Source: Chloroflexota bacterium
GTDB taxonomy: Bacteria; Chloroflexota; Limnocylindria; Limnocylindrales; CSP1-4
Direction: 5' to 3'
NCBI GenBank assembly: GCA_021786265.1
Contig: JAJYNP010000005.1
Span: forward strand, 100,650-164,649
Length of the DNA stretch: 64,000 bases
In this document: in pieces, positions 50,693 to 59,403 of the stretch
How positions within the stretch are numbered: position 1 is the stretch's first letter
Layout of the letters: the number at the start of each line of letters is the position of its first letter
Translations under genes and position numbers: made by a program
The notes under the pieces: model-generated
Told to the model about the DNA's origin: nothing
Database searches by the model: none
Seen by the model: only the letters and a program-made list of their open reading frames with translations

Positions 50693-51859
50693 TCAGCGCC
50701 ACATCGGGCGATCCTCGTGCGAGCCCGCCAGCAGCCGTCCCTGGCCGAACCGCTCGAGCCCGAACGCGGAGATGTCGACCGTTGCCGCCCGACCATCGAC
50801 GATGAGCTCAGCCATGCACGCCCCGACTGCCGGGGCCGTCTTGAACCCGGTACCGCTGAACCCGCAGTCCAGGTAGAACCCATCCGGCCCCGCGGCGCAC
50901 AGGATGGGCCGCTGGTCCGGCGTGATGCCGTCCTGGCCCCGCTGCGTGCTCTGGAGCTCACCGTCCGCCATGGCCGGGATCCGCCGGCAGATGCGGTCGA
51001 CGACGCGCCCGACGAACTCGCCGGCCGGGCGCAGTACCTCCTCGGGCTCGCCGCCGATGCCGGCGTCGTCCTCCAGGCCGATCAGCGTGAGGTCGCGCCC
51101 CTCGGGCCGGAAGTACATCGCGTTCCCATCGTCGATCACCGTCGGATGCCCGAGACGCAGCGACCGGGGGCGCCGGATGAACGCCGTGTCGTGGCGCCAC
51201 ACGGTGACGGGCACGTCGAGGCCGACGAGGGCAGCGACGCCCCCCGCCCAGGCCCCCGCCGCGTCGACGACGATCGGCGCCGAAAACGACCCCTTCGTAG
51301 CATCGACACCGACCACCCGCCCGCCATCAACCCGGATGCCAGTCACCGCGCACCCCTGGACGAGCCGCGCACCCCGTTCGCGGGCCGCGTTCAGCAGCGC
51401 CGCCGTCGACCCGGATGGGTCGGCGTAGCCGGATTCCGGCTCGTAGGCCGCCTGGTCGAAGTCGTCGGTCCGGAAGCCCGGGGCAAGACGGGTCACGTCG
51501 TCGGCGGACACCAGCAGCGTCGGGATGCCGACGCGCTGCTGCATCTCGACGTTGGACTTGAGTCGTGCCGCGGCCTCGCGCGGATAGAGCTGCAGGAACC
51601 CCGTCCGCGTGAACCCGCACTCACCGCCCACCCGCGCGTGCCAGTCGCGGAAGTACGTGAACGATGCCCAGGCGAGCCTGGCCTCCGGCTCCAGGTCGTA
51701 GTGCATACGGACCAGGCCGCTGGAGCGGCCGGTCGCGCCGCTCGCCAGCGCGCCCCGTTCGAGGACGAGGGGACGGAGCCCCTTCTCCGCGAGATGGAAC
51801 GCGAGGCTCGCGCCCTGGATGCCTCCTCCGATGACGATGGCGTCCGCGGTCTCGATCAT
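50693..51859 (-). CDS. FAD-dependent oxidoreductase (sarcosine/glycine oxidase-like DAO family)
   Basis: A 388-residue flavoprotein. The dinucleotide fold starts at residue 8: AIVIGGGIQGASLAFHLAEK (GxGxxG) with VLERGALASGATGRSSGLVR. The DAO domain continues to SGYADPSGSTAALLNAARER and the C-terminal FAD clasp DGFYLDCGFSGTGFKTAPAV. Relatives oxidise secondary amines such as sarcosine, proline or N-methyl amino acids, yielding an imine and H2O2. It is divergent from the amino acid ABC transporter operon, about 210 bases away, which could import its substrate; that link is inference. The ATG at 51859 is clean. Confidence 0.88.
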   Translation of the reverse strand: MIETADAIVIGGGIQGASLAFHLAEKGLRPLVLERGALASGATGRSSGLVRMHYDLEPEARLAWASFTYFRDWHARVGGECGFTRTGFLQLYPREAAARLKSNVEMQQRVGIPTLLVSADDVTRLAPGFRTDDFDQAAYEPESGYADPSGSTAALLNAARERGARLVQGCAVTGIRVDGGRVVGVDATKGSFSAPIVVDAAGAWAGGVAALVGLDVPVTVWRHDTAFIRRPRSLRLGHPTVIDDGNAMYFRPEGRDLTLIGLEDDAGIGGEPEEVLRPAGEFVGRVVDRICRRIPAMADGELQSTQRGQDGITPDQRPILCAAGPDGFYLDCGFSGTGFKTAPAVGACMAELIVDGRAATVDISAFGLERFGQGRLLAGSHEDRPMWR

Positions 51860-52070
51860 GCGATGGATGGTAGCGGCGTCTGGGCCGGGGCGGCGCGTCG
51901 CCCGTGCGCGGGGAGACGAGCCGAGGCCGGTGCGACACGTCTTCCCGTGCGTCGGTGGCCGTGTCGTCCGCGCTTCAGGCTGTAGAATGCGCCCACTTCA
52001 CGTCCCCGTGATGCACACAGTGGGGCTCGCGCGGTGGCGCGCAACTACGCAAGGAGGAGGCGTTGACCCC

Positions 52071-53066
52071 ATGAGGCGGTCGATCGTTCCCGCGACGCTG
52101 CTCGTGATCGCGACCCTGGTGGGCGCGTGCAGCACCGCCGCGACCACGGCGCCCACGCAGGCGCCGGCAAGTGCCGCGCCGGCAAGTGCCGCGCCGGCCA
52201 GTGCAGCGCCCGCAAGCGCTGCGCCGGCAAGTGCCGCGCCGGCAAGTGCGGCTCCGGCCAGCCCGATCGCGGCCGTGCCGTCCGGGCAGCTGATCTTTCC
52301 TGGCAAGCTCGTCATCTGCTCGGATATCCCGTATCCGCCGCAGGAGTTCTTCGACGCGAACGGCAACCCGACCGGGTCCGACATCGACATCGGAGCCGAG
52401 ATCGCGACGCGCCTGGGCCTGACCATGGAGGTCCAGAACTCCGTCTTCGACACGATCATCGCGGCGCTCACCGGCGGCAAGTGCGACCTGATCATCTCGG
52501 CCCAGAACATCACGTCCGACCGCATCAAGCAGGTCGACATGATCCCGTACTTCCAGGCCGGCCAGTCGTTCGTGGTGGCCAAGGGCAACCCCAAGAACAT
52601 CACCACCCAGAACGATCTGTGCGGCAAGACGATCGCGGCCGAGAGCGGCACGACCGAGATCGACTACCTGAACGGGACCGGTGACTACAAGGGCCAGGGC
52701 CTGTCGGCGGCGTGCGTCAAGGCGGGCAAGGCCAAGATCAACGTCAAGGAGTACCAGAAGGACAGCGACGCGCTGCTGGCGCTGCAGGCCGGACAGGTCG
52801 ACGCCTACTTCGCGGACTCCCCGGTGGCCGGCTACTACACCGTCCAGCACCCCGACCAGTTCCAGCTGTCCGGGCTGACGCTCGGGGTGGCCGACGAGGG
52901 CATCAGCGTGGCCAAGGGCAACACCGGGCTGCGCGACGCGGTGCAGCAGGCGCTGATCTCGATGATCAACGACGGCACCTACCTCAAGATCCTGAACAAG
53001 TACGGCGACGAATCCGGCGCGATCACCGCCGCGATGGCCGGCAAGCTCAACTACATCGGTCAGTAG
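52071..53066 (+). CDS. Polar amino acid ABC transporter, substrate-binding lipoprotein
   Basis: A 331-residue binding protein. The lipobox TLVGAC puts the anchoring cysteine at C20. An unusual (APASA)n linker of about seven units (encoded by 15-base GCGCCGGCAAGTGCC-like repeats) keeps the domain away from the membrane. The SBP_bac_3 domain begins KLVICSDIPYPPQEFFDANG, includes GSDIDIGAEIATRLGLTMEV, SAQNITSDRIKQVDMIPYFQ, and ends TYLKILNKYGDESGAITAA. AAGGAGGAGG lies 12 bases before the ATG at 52071. The permease gene follows 19 bases after, then the ATPase: a complete importer. Confidence 0.93.
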   Translation: MRRSIVPATLLVIATLVGACSTAATTAPTQAPASAAPASAAPASAAPASAAPASAAPASAAPASPIAAVPSGQLIFPGKLVICSDIPYPPQEFFDANGNPTGSDIDIGAEIATRLGLTMEVQNSVFDTIIAALTGGKCDLIISAQNITSDRIKQVDMIPYFQAGQSFVVAKGNPKNITTQNDLCGKTIAAESGTTEIDYLNGTGDYKGQGLSAACVKAGKAKINVKEYQKDSDALLALQAGQVDAYFADSPVAGYYTVQHPDQFQLSGLTLGVADEGISVAKGNTGLRDAVQQALISMINDGTYLKILNKYGDESGAITAAMAGKLNYIGQ

Positions 53067-53085
53067 CGGCCGGAGGTCGGGAGGC

Positions 53086-53982
53086 ATGGCGACACCCGAC
53101 CGCAGCAGGCAGACTCGAGGACCCCGGACAGCCGTCGCGCTGGCCGGGGTCCTCGCCGTCGTCCTGACGGCCGGCTGCGCATCCGGACAGGGCTCCTACC
53201 AGTACCACTGGTCCTACTTCTTCGACTCGATCTTCCATCCCGACAACCAGATCCTGTACGGGCTCTGGCTGACGCTCTCGATCTCCGTGGTCAGCCAGGT
53301 CATCGGGGTGGTGCTCGGCGTCTTCGGCGCCCTCGGGAGGATGTCGAAGTTCCTTCCGTTCCGTCTCCTGGCGAACTTCTACATCTGGTTCTTCCGGGGA
53401 ACACCGCTCCTCGTCCAGATCACGTTCTTCTTCTTCGGCCTGAGCGTGGCCCGCATCTACATGTGGCCGCCCATCAACCTGTTCGGCTTCAGCATCGAGG
53501 GCGAGATCCAGGCGGGCGTCTTCGCGCTCGGCGTCAACGAGGGCGCGTACATGTCCGAGATCGTGCGCGCCGGCATCATCTCGATCGACCCGGGACAGCT
53601 GGAGGCCGCGAAGTCGCTCGGCATGACCTATGCCCAGGCGATGCGCCGGATCATCCTGCCGCAGGCGGCGCGCGTGATCGTCCCGCCGCTCGGCAACGAG
53701 TTCAACAACATGCTCAAGACCACCTCGCTGCTGGTCATCATCAGCGTCCCCGAGCTGTACACGATCTTCTCGCGCAAGCAGGGCCAGTACTTCGCGCCGT
53801 TCGAGTTCTTCCTCGCTGCGGCCGTCTGGTACCTGCTCCTGACCACCATCTGGGGCATCGTCCAGGCGTGGATCGAGCGAAAGCTGGGAAAGGGCGCCGC
53901 CGGCACGACGACCGGCGAGCCCGGCATCGCGTCGCGGCTCCTCGGTTATCGCTGGCGGACGTCCGGGACGGGCATCCGATGA
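53086..53982 (+). CDS. Polar amino acid ABC transporter permease
   Basis: A 298-residue HisM/GlnP-type permease with five to six membrane helices. The EAA loop is [46 protein letters not shown] in sequence; its core [20 protein letters not shown] contacts the ATPase. The N-terminal 32 residues resemble a lipoprotein signal ([15 protein letters not shown]), which is unusual for a permease and may be a first membrane helix that happens to carry a cysteine. Its stop overlaps the ATPase start by four bases (ATGA). A homodimer is likely because only one permease is encoded. Confidence 0.92.
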   Translation: MATPDRSRQTRGPRTAVALAGVLAVVLTAGCASGQGSYQYHWSYFFDSIFHPDNQILYGLWLTLSISVVSQVIGVVLGVFGALGRMSKFLPFRLLANFYIWFFRGTPLLVQITFFFFGLSVARIYMWPPINLFGFSIEGEIQAGVFALGVNEGAYMSEIVRAGIISIDPGQLEAAKSLGMTYAQAMRRIILPQAARVIVPPLGNEFNNMLKTTSLLVIISVPELYTIFSRKQGQYFAPFEFFLAAAVWYLLLTTIWGIVQAWIERKLGKGAAGTTTGEPGIASRLLGYRWRTSGTGIR

Positions 53983-54797
53983 CCGTCCAGCCTCACGACC
54001 TGCTCGCCGTCATCGGCGGCGTCCCGAAACCGCCTACCGAGATCGTCGTCCAGGCCACCGACGTCAACAAGTGGTTCGGCCGCCTGCACGTCCTGAAGGA
54101 CGTCTCGATGACGGTGAAGCGCCAGGAGGTGGTGGTCGTCATCGGCGCCTCGGGCTCCGGCAAGACCACCTTCATCCGCTGCGTCAACCACCTGGAGAAG
54201 ATCCAGTCCGGCCGCATCTTCGTGAACGGCCACCTGATCGGGTATCGGGAGGTCAACGGCAAGCTCGTCGAGGACAGGGAGTCCAACATCGCGCGGCAGC
54301 GCCAGGAGATCGGCATGGTCTTCCAGCGCTTCAACCTGTTCCCGCACAAGACCGCCCTGGAGAACATCACCGAGGCGCCGGTACTGGTCCGCAAGACGCC
54401 CGCCCCCGAGGCGATCGAGATGGGCAAGGCACTCCTCGCCCGGGTCGGCCTGGCGCAGAAGGCCGACGTGTACCCGTCCCAGCTCTCGGGTGGCCAGCAG
54501 CAGCGCGTGGCGATCGCCCGGGCCCTGGCCATGAAGCCCGCCCTCATGCTCTTCGACGAGCCCACCAGCGCGCTCGACCCCGAGATGATCGGCGAGGTGC
54601 TGGAGGTCATGAAGGAGCTGGCGCGCGAGGGCATGACCATGATCGTGGTGACCCACGAGATGGGCTTCGCGCGCGAGGTGGCCGACCGGGTGGTGATGAT
54701 GGACGAGGGCCAGATCATCGAGGAAGGCACGCCCGAGCACTTCTTCACCAGCCCGCAGCACGAGCGGACGAAGAGCTTCCTCTCGAAGATCCTGTAG
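53979..54797 (+). CDS. Polar amino acid ABC transporter ATPase
   Basis: A 272-residue ABC ATPase: [20 protein letters not shown] (Walker A), [20 protein letters not shown] (Q-loop), [20 protein letters not shown] (signature), [20 protein letters not shown] (Walker B and D-loop), [20 protein letters not shown] (H-loop). The first 20 residues extend beyond the typical GlnQ start. The insertion in [20 protein letters not shown] is common in this subfamily. ATG at 53979 overlaps the permease stop. It powers import by the transporter; the whole operon is 52071-54797. Confidence 0.95.
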   Translation: MTVQPHDLLAVIGGVPKPPTEIVVQATDVNKWFGRLHVLKDVSMTVKRQEVVVVIGASGSGKTTFIRCVNHLEKIQSGRIFVNGHLIGYREVNGKLVEDRESNIARQRQEIGMVFQRFNLFPHKTALENITEAPVLVRKTPAPEAIEMGKALLARVGLAQKADVYPSQLSGGQQQRVAIARALAMKPALMLFDEPTSALDPEMIGEVLEVMKELAREGMTMIVVTHEMGFAREVADRVVMMDEGQIIEEGTPEHFFTSPQHERTKSFLSKIL

Positions 54798-54803
54798 CCG
54801 CCG

Positions 54804-55637
54804 GTGGCGACGAGCGATCCCGCCGAGGCACGCGACCCGACGCTGACCCGGCGCGCCGTCCCCGCGCCCAACCCCCTGCTCGAGCGCTGGCGGGCGGGCG
54901 GAAGCGTGGTGGCGACGTGGCTCGCGATCCCGGACGTCGTCGTGGCCGAGGTGCTCGCCTCGTCCGGAGCCGACGCTGTCGTGGTGGATCGGCAGCACGG
55001 CGGGGCGACCGATGCGGACCTGGTCGCGCTGTTCATGGCGATCGAGGGCCGGGGTGCGGCACCCATCACCCGGGTGCCGGAGAACACCGTCGCGGCGATC
55101 GGACGGTCGCTCGACGCGGGCGCGCTGGGGATCATCGTCCCGATGGTGGACGCTGCCGAGGAGGCGGCCGCCGCGGTCGCTGCCTGCCGGCACGGTGCCA
55201 CGGGCAGACGCTCGTACGGGCCGCTGCGCGCGCATGCGATGCCGGGACCCGCCGATCCGGCCGACCCCGTCCGGGCGGCCCTGATCCTCCAGATCGAGAC
55301 CGCCGCCGGCCTGGCGAACGTCGAGGCGATCGCCTCCACGCCCGGGGTCGACGCGCTGCTGGTGGGCCCGAACGACCTTGCGCTCTCGCTCGGGATGCCG
55401 GTCGACCCGTCCGCCCGGAGCGCAGACGATGCGCGGCGTCACGCGGAGGCGCTCGATCGCGTCCGCGACGTGTGCGCCGCCCACGGGATCGCGGCCGGCA
55501 TGTACTGCACCGACGGGACCGCCGCTCGCTCGTACCTCGCGAGCGGCTTCCGCTTCGTGTCGGCCGCCACGGACTCCGCGCTCGTCAGGGCCGGCGTGAC
55601 GCGCGAGATAGACAAGGCCAGGGCGCGGGAGGCGTAG
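54804..55637 (+). CDS. HpcH/HpaI-type aldolase (2-dehydro-3-deoxyglucarate aldolase-like)
   Basis: A 277-residue (beta/alpha)8 aldolase. Key motifs: VVVDRQHGG (diverged form of 'DxEHG'), PITRVPENTVAAIGRSLDAG, ALGIIVPMVDAAEEAAAAVA, the metal ligand in ILQIETAAGLANVEAIASTP and VDALLVGPNDLALSLGMPVD. It cleaves 2-oxo-4-hydroxy acids to pyruvate plus an aldehyde with a divalent metal. The start is a GTG six bases after the ABC ATPase stop, so it belongs to the transporter operon and may act on a product of the imported compound. It lacks the usual E in the HG motif (Q-H instead of E-H), which could alter metal binding. Confidence 0.85.
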   Translation: MATSDPAEARDPTLTRRAVPAPNPLLERWRAGGSVVATWLAIPDVVVAEVLASSGADAVVVDRQHGGATDADLVALFMAIEGRGAAPITRVPENTVAAIGRSLDAGALGIIVPMVDAAEEAAAAVAACRHGATGRRSYGPLRAHAMPGPADPADPVRAALILQIETAAGLANVEAIASTPGVDALLVGPNDLALSLGMPVDPSARSADDARRHAEALDRVRDVCAAHGIAAGMYCTDGTAARSYLASGFRFVSAATDSALVRAGVTREIDKARAREA

Positions 55638-55849
55638 AGCTCGAGGCAGATCACGCTGACGCATGCCGGCATCCACCACTGGTGCGTGCCGTCACCGTCC
55701 ACGCGAATGCGGGTCCTTCGGCACTTGCCCCCCGGTGAACAGACCGAATGCTGTTACCGCACGCGGGAGGCGTCGAGGTGTGGCCCATGGCCAGGCCGCC
55801 TCGGACCGCGCCGAGCCACTGGCGAGACCGACCCGGGTGAGGCGTGTCC

Positions 55850-57277
55850 ATGGGCAAGACGCTCGCGATCCTCGCGGCTCTCACCGTTCTCGCGGGATGC
55901 GCCGGCACGACGCCCGCCCCGTCGCGCACAAGTGCCACGCCCGGACAGTCCCCAGCGGCGCCCGTTCTTCGGTGGGTCACAGGCACCGACGGACTGGAGA
56001 TGGCCAGTCTCCAGGTGCCCCGCGACTATGCCCAACCCGCCGGCCCCCAGCTGACGATCGCGCTGGCCCGCCTCCCTGCGGCCGACCCTGCGCAGCGGAT
56101 CGGCTCCATCGTCTTCAACCCCGGCGGCCCGGGCATTTCAGGCATCGACACGATCCGCTACGGCGCGGCCACGCTCTTCACGCCCGCCATGCGCACGCGC
56201 TTCGATATCGTGAGCTTCGATCCCCGCGGCATCGGGCTGAGCAGCCCCCGGATCCGGTGTCTTGCGACCCCGCCGCAGCCCGGTCAGCCCTATCCACGGA
56301 ACGCCTCCGAACGAGCGGAATGGATCGCCACCGCCAGGGAGTTCGACGCCGCATGCCAAACGAACAGCGGCGACCTGCTCCCCTTCGTGGGAACGGAGAA
56401 CGTCGCAAGAGATCTCGAGCAGATCCGCGCGGCGCTCGGCGAGCCGAAGCTCACGTACGTGGGGATGTCGTACGGCGCGCTCATCGGCGCGCTGTATGCG
56501 GAGCGGTTTCCCACGCGGGTCCGGGCGATGATCCTCGACGCCCCGTTCGACCCGGCCCTCGACGCCGCCACCGAGGCGAGCGATCGGGCGGCGGCCCTGC
56601 AGCGACAGCTCGACCTCTTCCTGGCATCGTGCGCAGGCGACCGGACGTGCGCGTTCTGGTCGGAAGGCAGGACGCGGCAGGCGTTCGATGCCCTCATGGC
56701 TCGCTTCGGCGACGCTCCGATCGACGGCATCTCGGCCGCGCAGGCCTGGGACGGCGTCTTGGTGCTGCTCCAGGCGGGCGCGTGGACCGAGCTCGCGCAG
56801 GCTCTTGGAGACGCGCGGCAGGGGGACACGACGATCTTCGGGAATGTCGCAGCCGGCGTCGGCAGTCTCATGGACGCGACCATGGCCGTGTCCTGCATCG
56901 ACTGGCCCCTTCCGCGGGACTCCGAGTGGTACGCCAGGCTGGCCGACGAGCTGCAGTCGACGGCGCCGGACTTCGCGGGGCTGGCTGCCTATTCGGGCCT
57001 CCCGTGCGCCTTCTGGCCCGTGCCGGCCCAGCGCGTGTCTGGGCCGGTCCACGCGAACGGTGCGCCTTCCATCCTGATCTTCGCGGCGACCGGCGATGCC
57101 GCGACGCCCTATCGCTGGGGCGTGTCGCTCTCGCACCAGCTCGCCTCGGGTGTGCTCGTTGCGCGCGACGGCAACGGCCACGGCAGCCTCGGACGGGGCG
57201 ACACGTGTATCAACGCCATCGCGGACGCATACCTGCTCCGCCTGGAGGTGCCTGCATCGGGGCGTGTGTGCCCGTAG
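55850..57277 (+). CDS. Tripeptidyl aminopeptidase-type alpha/beta hydrolase lipoprotein
   Basis: A 475-residue protein. The signal ALTVLAGCAG has the modified cysteine at about residue 17. The hydrolase domain starts RIGSIVFNPGGPGISGIDTI (oxyanion loop), FDIVSFDPRGIGLSSPRIRC, and the nucleophile elbow LTYVGMSYGALIGALYAERF (GxSxG with serine). A lid region follows, and the C-terminal half ends in SILIFAATGDAATPYRWGVS and DGNGHGSLGRGDTC, holding the aspartate and the catalytic histidine; this is the TAP-like C-terminal domain. It removes short peptides from protein N-termini outside the cell. ATG 55850 preferred over GTG 55844. Confidence 0.85.
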   Translation: MGKTLAILAALTVLAGCAGTTPAPSRTSATPGQSPAAPVLRWVTGTDGLEMASLQVPRDYAQPAGPQLTIALARLPAADPAQRIGSIVFNPGGPGISGIDTIRYGAATLFTPAMRTRFDIVSFDPRGIGLSSPRIRCLATPPQPGQPYPRNASERAEWIATAREFDAACQTNSGDLLPFVGTENVARDLEQIRAALGEPKLTYVGMSYGALIGALYAERFPTRVRAMILDAPFDPALDAATEASDRAAALQRQLDLFLASCAGDRTCAFWSEGRTRQAFDALMARFGDAPIDGISAAQAWDGVLVLLQAGAWTELAQALGDARQGDTTIFGNVAAGVGSLMDATMAVSCIDWPLPRDSEWYARLADELQSTAPDFAGLAAYSGLPCAFWPVPAQRVSGPVHANGAPSILIFAATGDAATPYRWGVSLSHQLASGVLVARDGNGHGSLGRGDTCINAIADAYLLRLEVPASGRVCP

Positions 57278-57381
57278 TGGTTCAGAACATCACACCGGCG
57301 ACACGCCCGCGCTCGCGCCCGGGCACTGCCGCGGGGCGCGGCCCTTCGGGTGACATTCCCGCACCCTCGCCCACGGCAGGG

Positions 57382-57780
57382 TTACATGCCAGGTGTGTCT
57401 CCCTCGGCCGGCGACGGGGCGCGACGGTCGGAGGCGTCGACGACGCAGAACCGGTTCCCCTCCGGGTCCTCGAGGATCACGTAGTCGGCGTCCGCGGGCC
57501 TCCCCTTCCACTCGACACGGGACGCACCGAGCCCCACAAGCCGCTCGACCTCGGCAGCCTGGTCGTCGGCGTACAGATCGAGGTGGATCCGCGGCGGCAG
57601 GTGGACGGCCGATCGGACGCGATCGAGCGAGACGTTCGGCCCGGAGCCTGTGCGAGACCGCAGGAGGACGAAGTCGTCGGCGACCCCATCGCGCGGCACA
57701 TAGTCGAGCGCAGCTGTCCAGAACGCGGTCTGGCGGGCGAGGTCGCCGACCCGGATGACGATCGAACCCACGCGAAGCAC
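57382..57780 (-). CDS. VOC-family glyoxalase-like protein
   Basis: A 132-residue VOC domain: VGSIVIRVGDLARQTAFWTA, ALDYVPRDGVADDFVLLRSR, RIHLDLYADDQAAEVERLVG and DADYVILEDPEGNRFCVVDA. It is one paired beta-alpha-beta-beta-beta unit, so a homodimer would be the active form. Histidine in HLDLYA and glutamate near the end occupy metal-ligand positions. The GTG at 57780 fits the start of homology. Enzymatic role unknown (dioxygenase-, epimerase- or lyase-like). Convergent with the TAP-type hydrolase gene. Confidence 0.83.
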   Translation of the reverse strand: MLRVGSIVIRVGDLARQTAFWTAALDYVPRDGVADDFVLLRSRTGSGPNVSLDRVRSAVHLPPRIHLDLYADDQAAEVERLVGLGASRVEWKGRPADADYVILEDPEGNRFCVVDASDRRAPSPAEGDTPGM

Positions 57781-57985
57781 CCCGACAGCATACCGACCGC
57801 ACCGCCGGGGAATGTGGATAACCCTCTGGCACGCAAGCCGCACAGGCTGACACAATCCGCGCCACGGATGGGGGGCGGAACCTCTCAGGGTTCCACCGGC
57901 ACGGCGTCCCAGATGCGGTCGCCCACCCCGTGCCGGATGCCAATGGCGAGACCGACCTCGAGCCGGGAAACAAGGGGGGTGGACC

Positions 57986-58285
57986 ATGGCGATGTTCGTT
58001 GTGCTGGGCAAGTTCACCGACCAGGGCGCGAAGGACATCCAGAACCTCCGTAAAGGCGCGGAGGCGAACATGGCTCGGGGGGAGCGCCTGGGAGTGAAGA
58101 TCCACGGCTGGTACCTCACCCAGGGCCGATACGACATCGTCGTCCTGGCAGAGGCACCGGATGCTGAGACCATGCTGGCGCAGGCTGCGGGTGTCGCGGG
58201 CACCGGCAACACACGTACCGAGACGCTCCGCGCCTTCACGCTCGACGAAGCGGAGCAGGTGATCAAGAGGGTCGGCGGGGCGTAG
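57986..58285 (+). CDS. GYD-domain protein
   Basis: A 99-residue dimeric alpha/beta-barrel protein: FVVLGKFTDQGAKDIQNLRK, GEAN-like helix, KIHGWYLTQGRYDIVVLAEA and TETLRAFTLDEAEQVIKRVG. GYD family members are small ferredoxin-fold proteins with no assigned reaction. GGGGGGTGG six bases upstream of the ATG is a strong ribosome site. It is divergent from the VOC gene at 57780, about 200 bases away, and is followed by a hairpin at 58312. Confidence 0.88.
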   Translation: MAMFVVLGKFTDQGAKDIQNLRKGAEANMARGERLGVKIHGWYLTQGRYDIVVLAEAPDAETMLAQAAGVAGTGNTRTETLRAFTLDEAEQVIKRVGGA

Positions 58286-58311
58286 CGTCACCACGACCCT
58301 GAAGCAGGCGG

Positions 58312-58343
58312 GGATGCCCAAGCTTCTCCAGGCCGGGGCATCC
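58312..58343 (+). terminator. Hairpin after the GYD gene
   Basis: GGATGCCC (58312-58319) and GGGCATCC (58336-58343) form a perfect 8-pair stem with a 16-base loop, 27 bases after the GYD stop. No T-tract follows. It is a plausible terminator-like hairpin separating the GYD gene from the DinB gene. Confidence 0.45.
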
Positions 58344-58459
58344 TCGACCAGCCTGACACCCCTGCGCTGGGAGGACTGTGGGTCGCACCGCCAGGCGCAC
58401 TGGCGACTGAAGTCACCTCTCGAGAGATCCGGCGGGCACCGGGATGCTACCGTGAGCGG

Positions 58460-58969
58460 ATGAGCAGATCCCTCCTGGCGGACGCGTTCGCGCACCACGC
58501 GTGGGCGACGCTGCGGCTGATCGACACGTGCCTCTCACTGAGTCCGGAGCAGCTCGAGACGGCTGTCCCGGGGACCTACGGCTCCATCCTCGAGACGCTG
58601 CGCCATCTCGTCGGGGCCGACTGCTCGTACCTGGCGACCGTGACCCGCGGGCGGGTCTCGCGCATCGACGAGGAGCGCATGGGCCTCCGCGAGCTTCGCG
58701 CCGTGATGGAGGCAAACGGCCCGTCGTGGTCGTCGCTCCTCGAAGAGGACCTGGATCCGGACGCCGTCCTCATCAGGCGCCGCGACGACGGATCCGAGAG
58801 CCACGCCCCGCTGGGCATCCGGCTCGCGCAGGCGCTGCACCACGGGACCGACCATCGGAGCCAGGTGTGCACCGCCCTCACGACGTTGAGGATCGAGCCA
58901 CCGGGGATCGACGCCTGGGACTTCGCGGCACAGGACGGCCGGCTCGTCGAGGTTCGACCCACGTCGTAA
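58460..58969 (+). CDS. DinB-family metal-binding protein
   Basis: A 169-residue four-helix DinB/YfiT-like protein: LADAFAHHAWATLRLIDTCL (H near the N-terminus), TLRHLVGADCSYLATVTRGR (histidine in the second helix) and ALHHGTDHRSQVCTALTTLR (H-x3-H in the fourth helix). Three-histidine metal binding is preserved. It shares the family of the gene at 4144 but is clearly a different subgroup. ATG 58460; the DUF1801 gene follows 31 bases later, and the two may be co-transcribed. No specific reaction can be named. Confidence 0.85.
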   Translation: MSRSLLADAFAHHAWATLRLIDTCLSLSPEQLETAVPGTYGSILETLRHLVGADCSYLATVTRGRVSRIDEERMGLRELRAVMEANGPSWSSLLEEDLDPDAVLIRRRDDGSESHAPLGIRLAQALHHGTDHRSQVCTALTTLRIEPPGIDAWDFAAQDGRLVEVRPTS

Positions 58970-59000
58970 CGGCTGGGGCGCACGCAGCGGAGGGACCGGC

Positions 59001-59366
59001 ATGGCCGCACCAGCCAGCGTCGACGAGTACCTGGCCGCGCTGCCCGGGGAATCCCGCGCGGCACTGGAACTGCTGCGGGCGCAGATCAGGGCGATCGCGC
59101 CGCACGCCACCGAAACGATCAGCTACCAGATGCCCGCCTTCCGGGATCGCGACCGGATGCTGGTCTCCTACGCGGCGTTCAGGGACCACTGCAGCCTCTT
59201 CCCCATGAGCATGGCCGTGATCGAGGCGTTCCGCGACGAGCTGAATCCGTACTGGAACGGGAAGGGAACCATCCATTTCCGCCCGGACAGGCCGCTCCCC
59301 GCCGGGCTCGTCGAGAGGATCGTCCGGGCGCGGCTCGAGGAGAACGCGGCGCGCCGGCGTCGCTGA
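59001..59366 (+). CDS. DUF1801 (YdhG-like) protein
   Basis: A 121-residue protein of the DUF1801 fold: SVDEYLAALPGESRAALELL, ISYQMPAFRDRDRMLVSYAA and KGTIHFRPDRPLPAGLVERI. These small alpha/beta proteins, related to the frataxin-like YdhG fold, are common across bacteria; some are suspected iron-binding or stress proteins, but no reaction is established. The ATG at 59001 is 31 bases after the DinB stop. It converges with the zinc-ribbon membrane protein gene. Confidence 0.85.
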   Translation: MAAPASVDEYLAALPGESRAALELLRAQIRAIAPHATETISYQMPAFRDRDRMLVSYAAFRDHCSLFPMSMAVIEAFRDELNPYWNGKGTIHFRPDRPLPAGLVERIVRARLEENAARRRR

Positions 59367-59403
59367 GCCAGCGGGCGCGGCGGGCGTCGGGTCGGCCGCC
59401 CGG

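Noticed and set aside
51960..51988. Sigma-70 promoter for the amino acid ABC operon
   Set aside because: TAGAAT at 51983 is a fair -10 box, but no convincing -35 lies 16-18 bases upstream, so the site is not listed as a feature.
51975..53087. 370-residue minus-strand frame opposite the amino acid binding protein
   Set aside because: Antisense shadow of a conserved gene, without domain signal.
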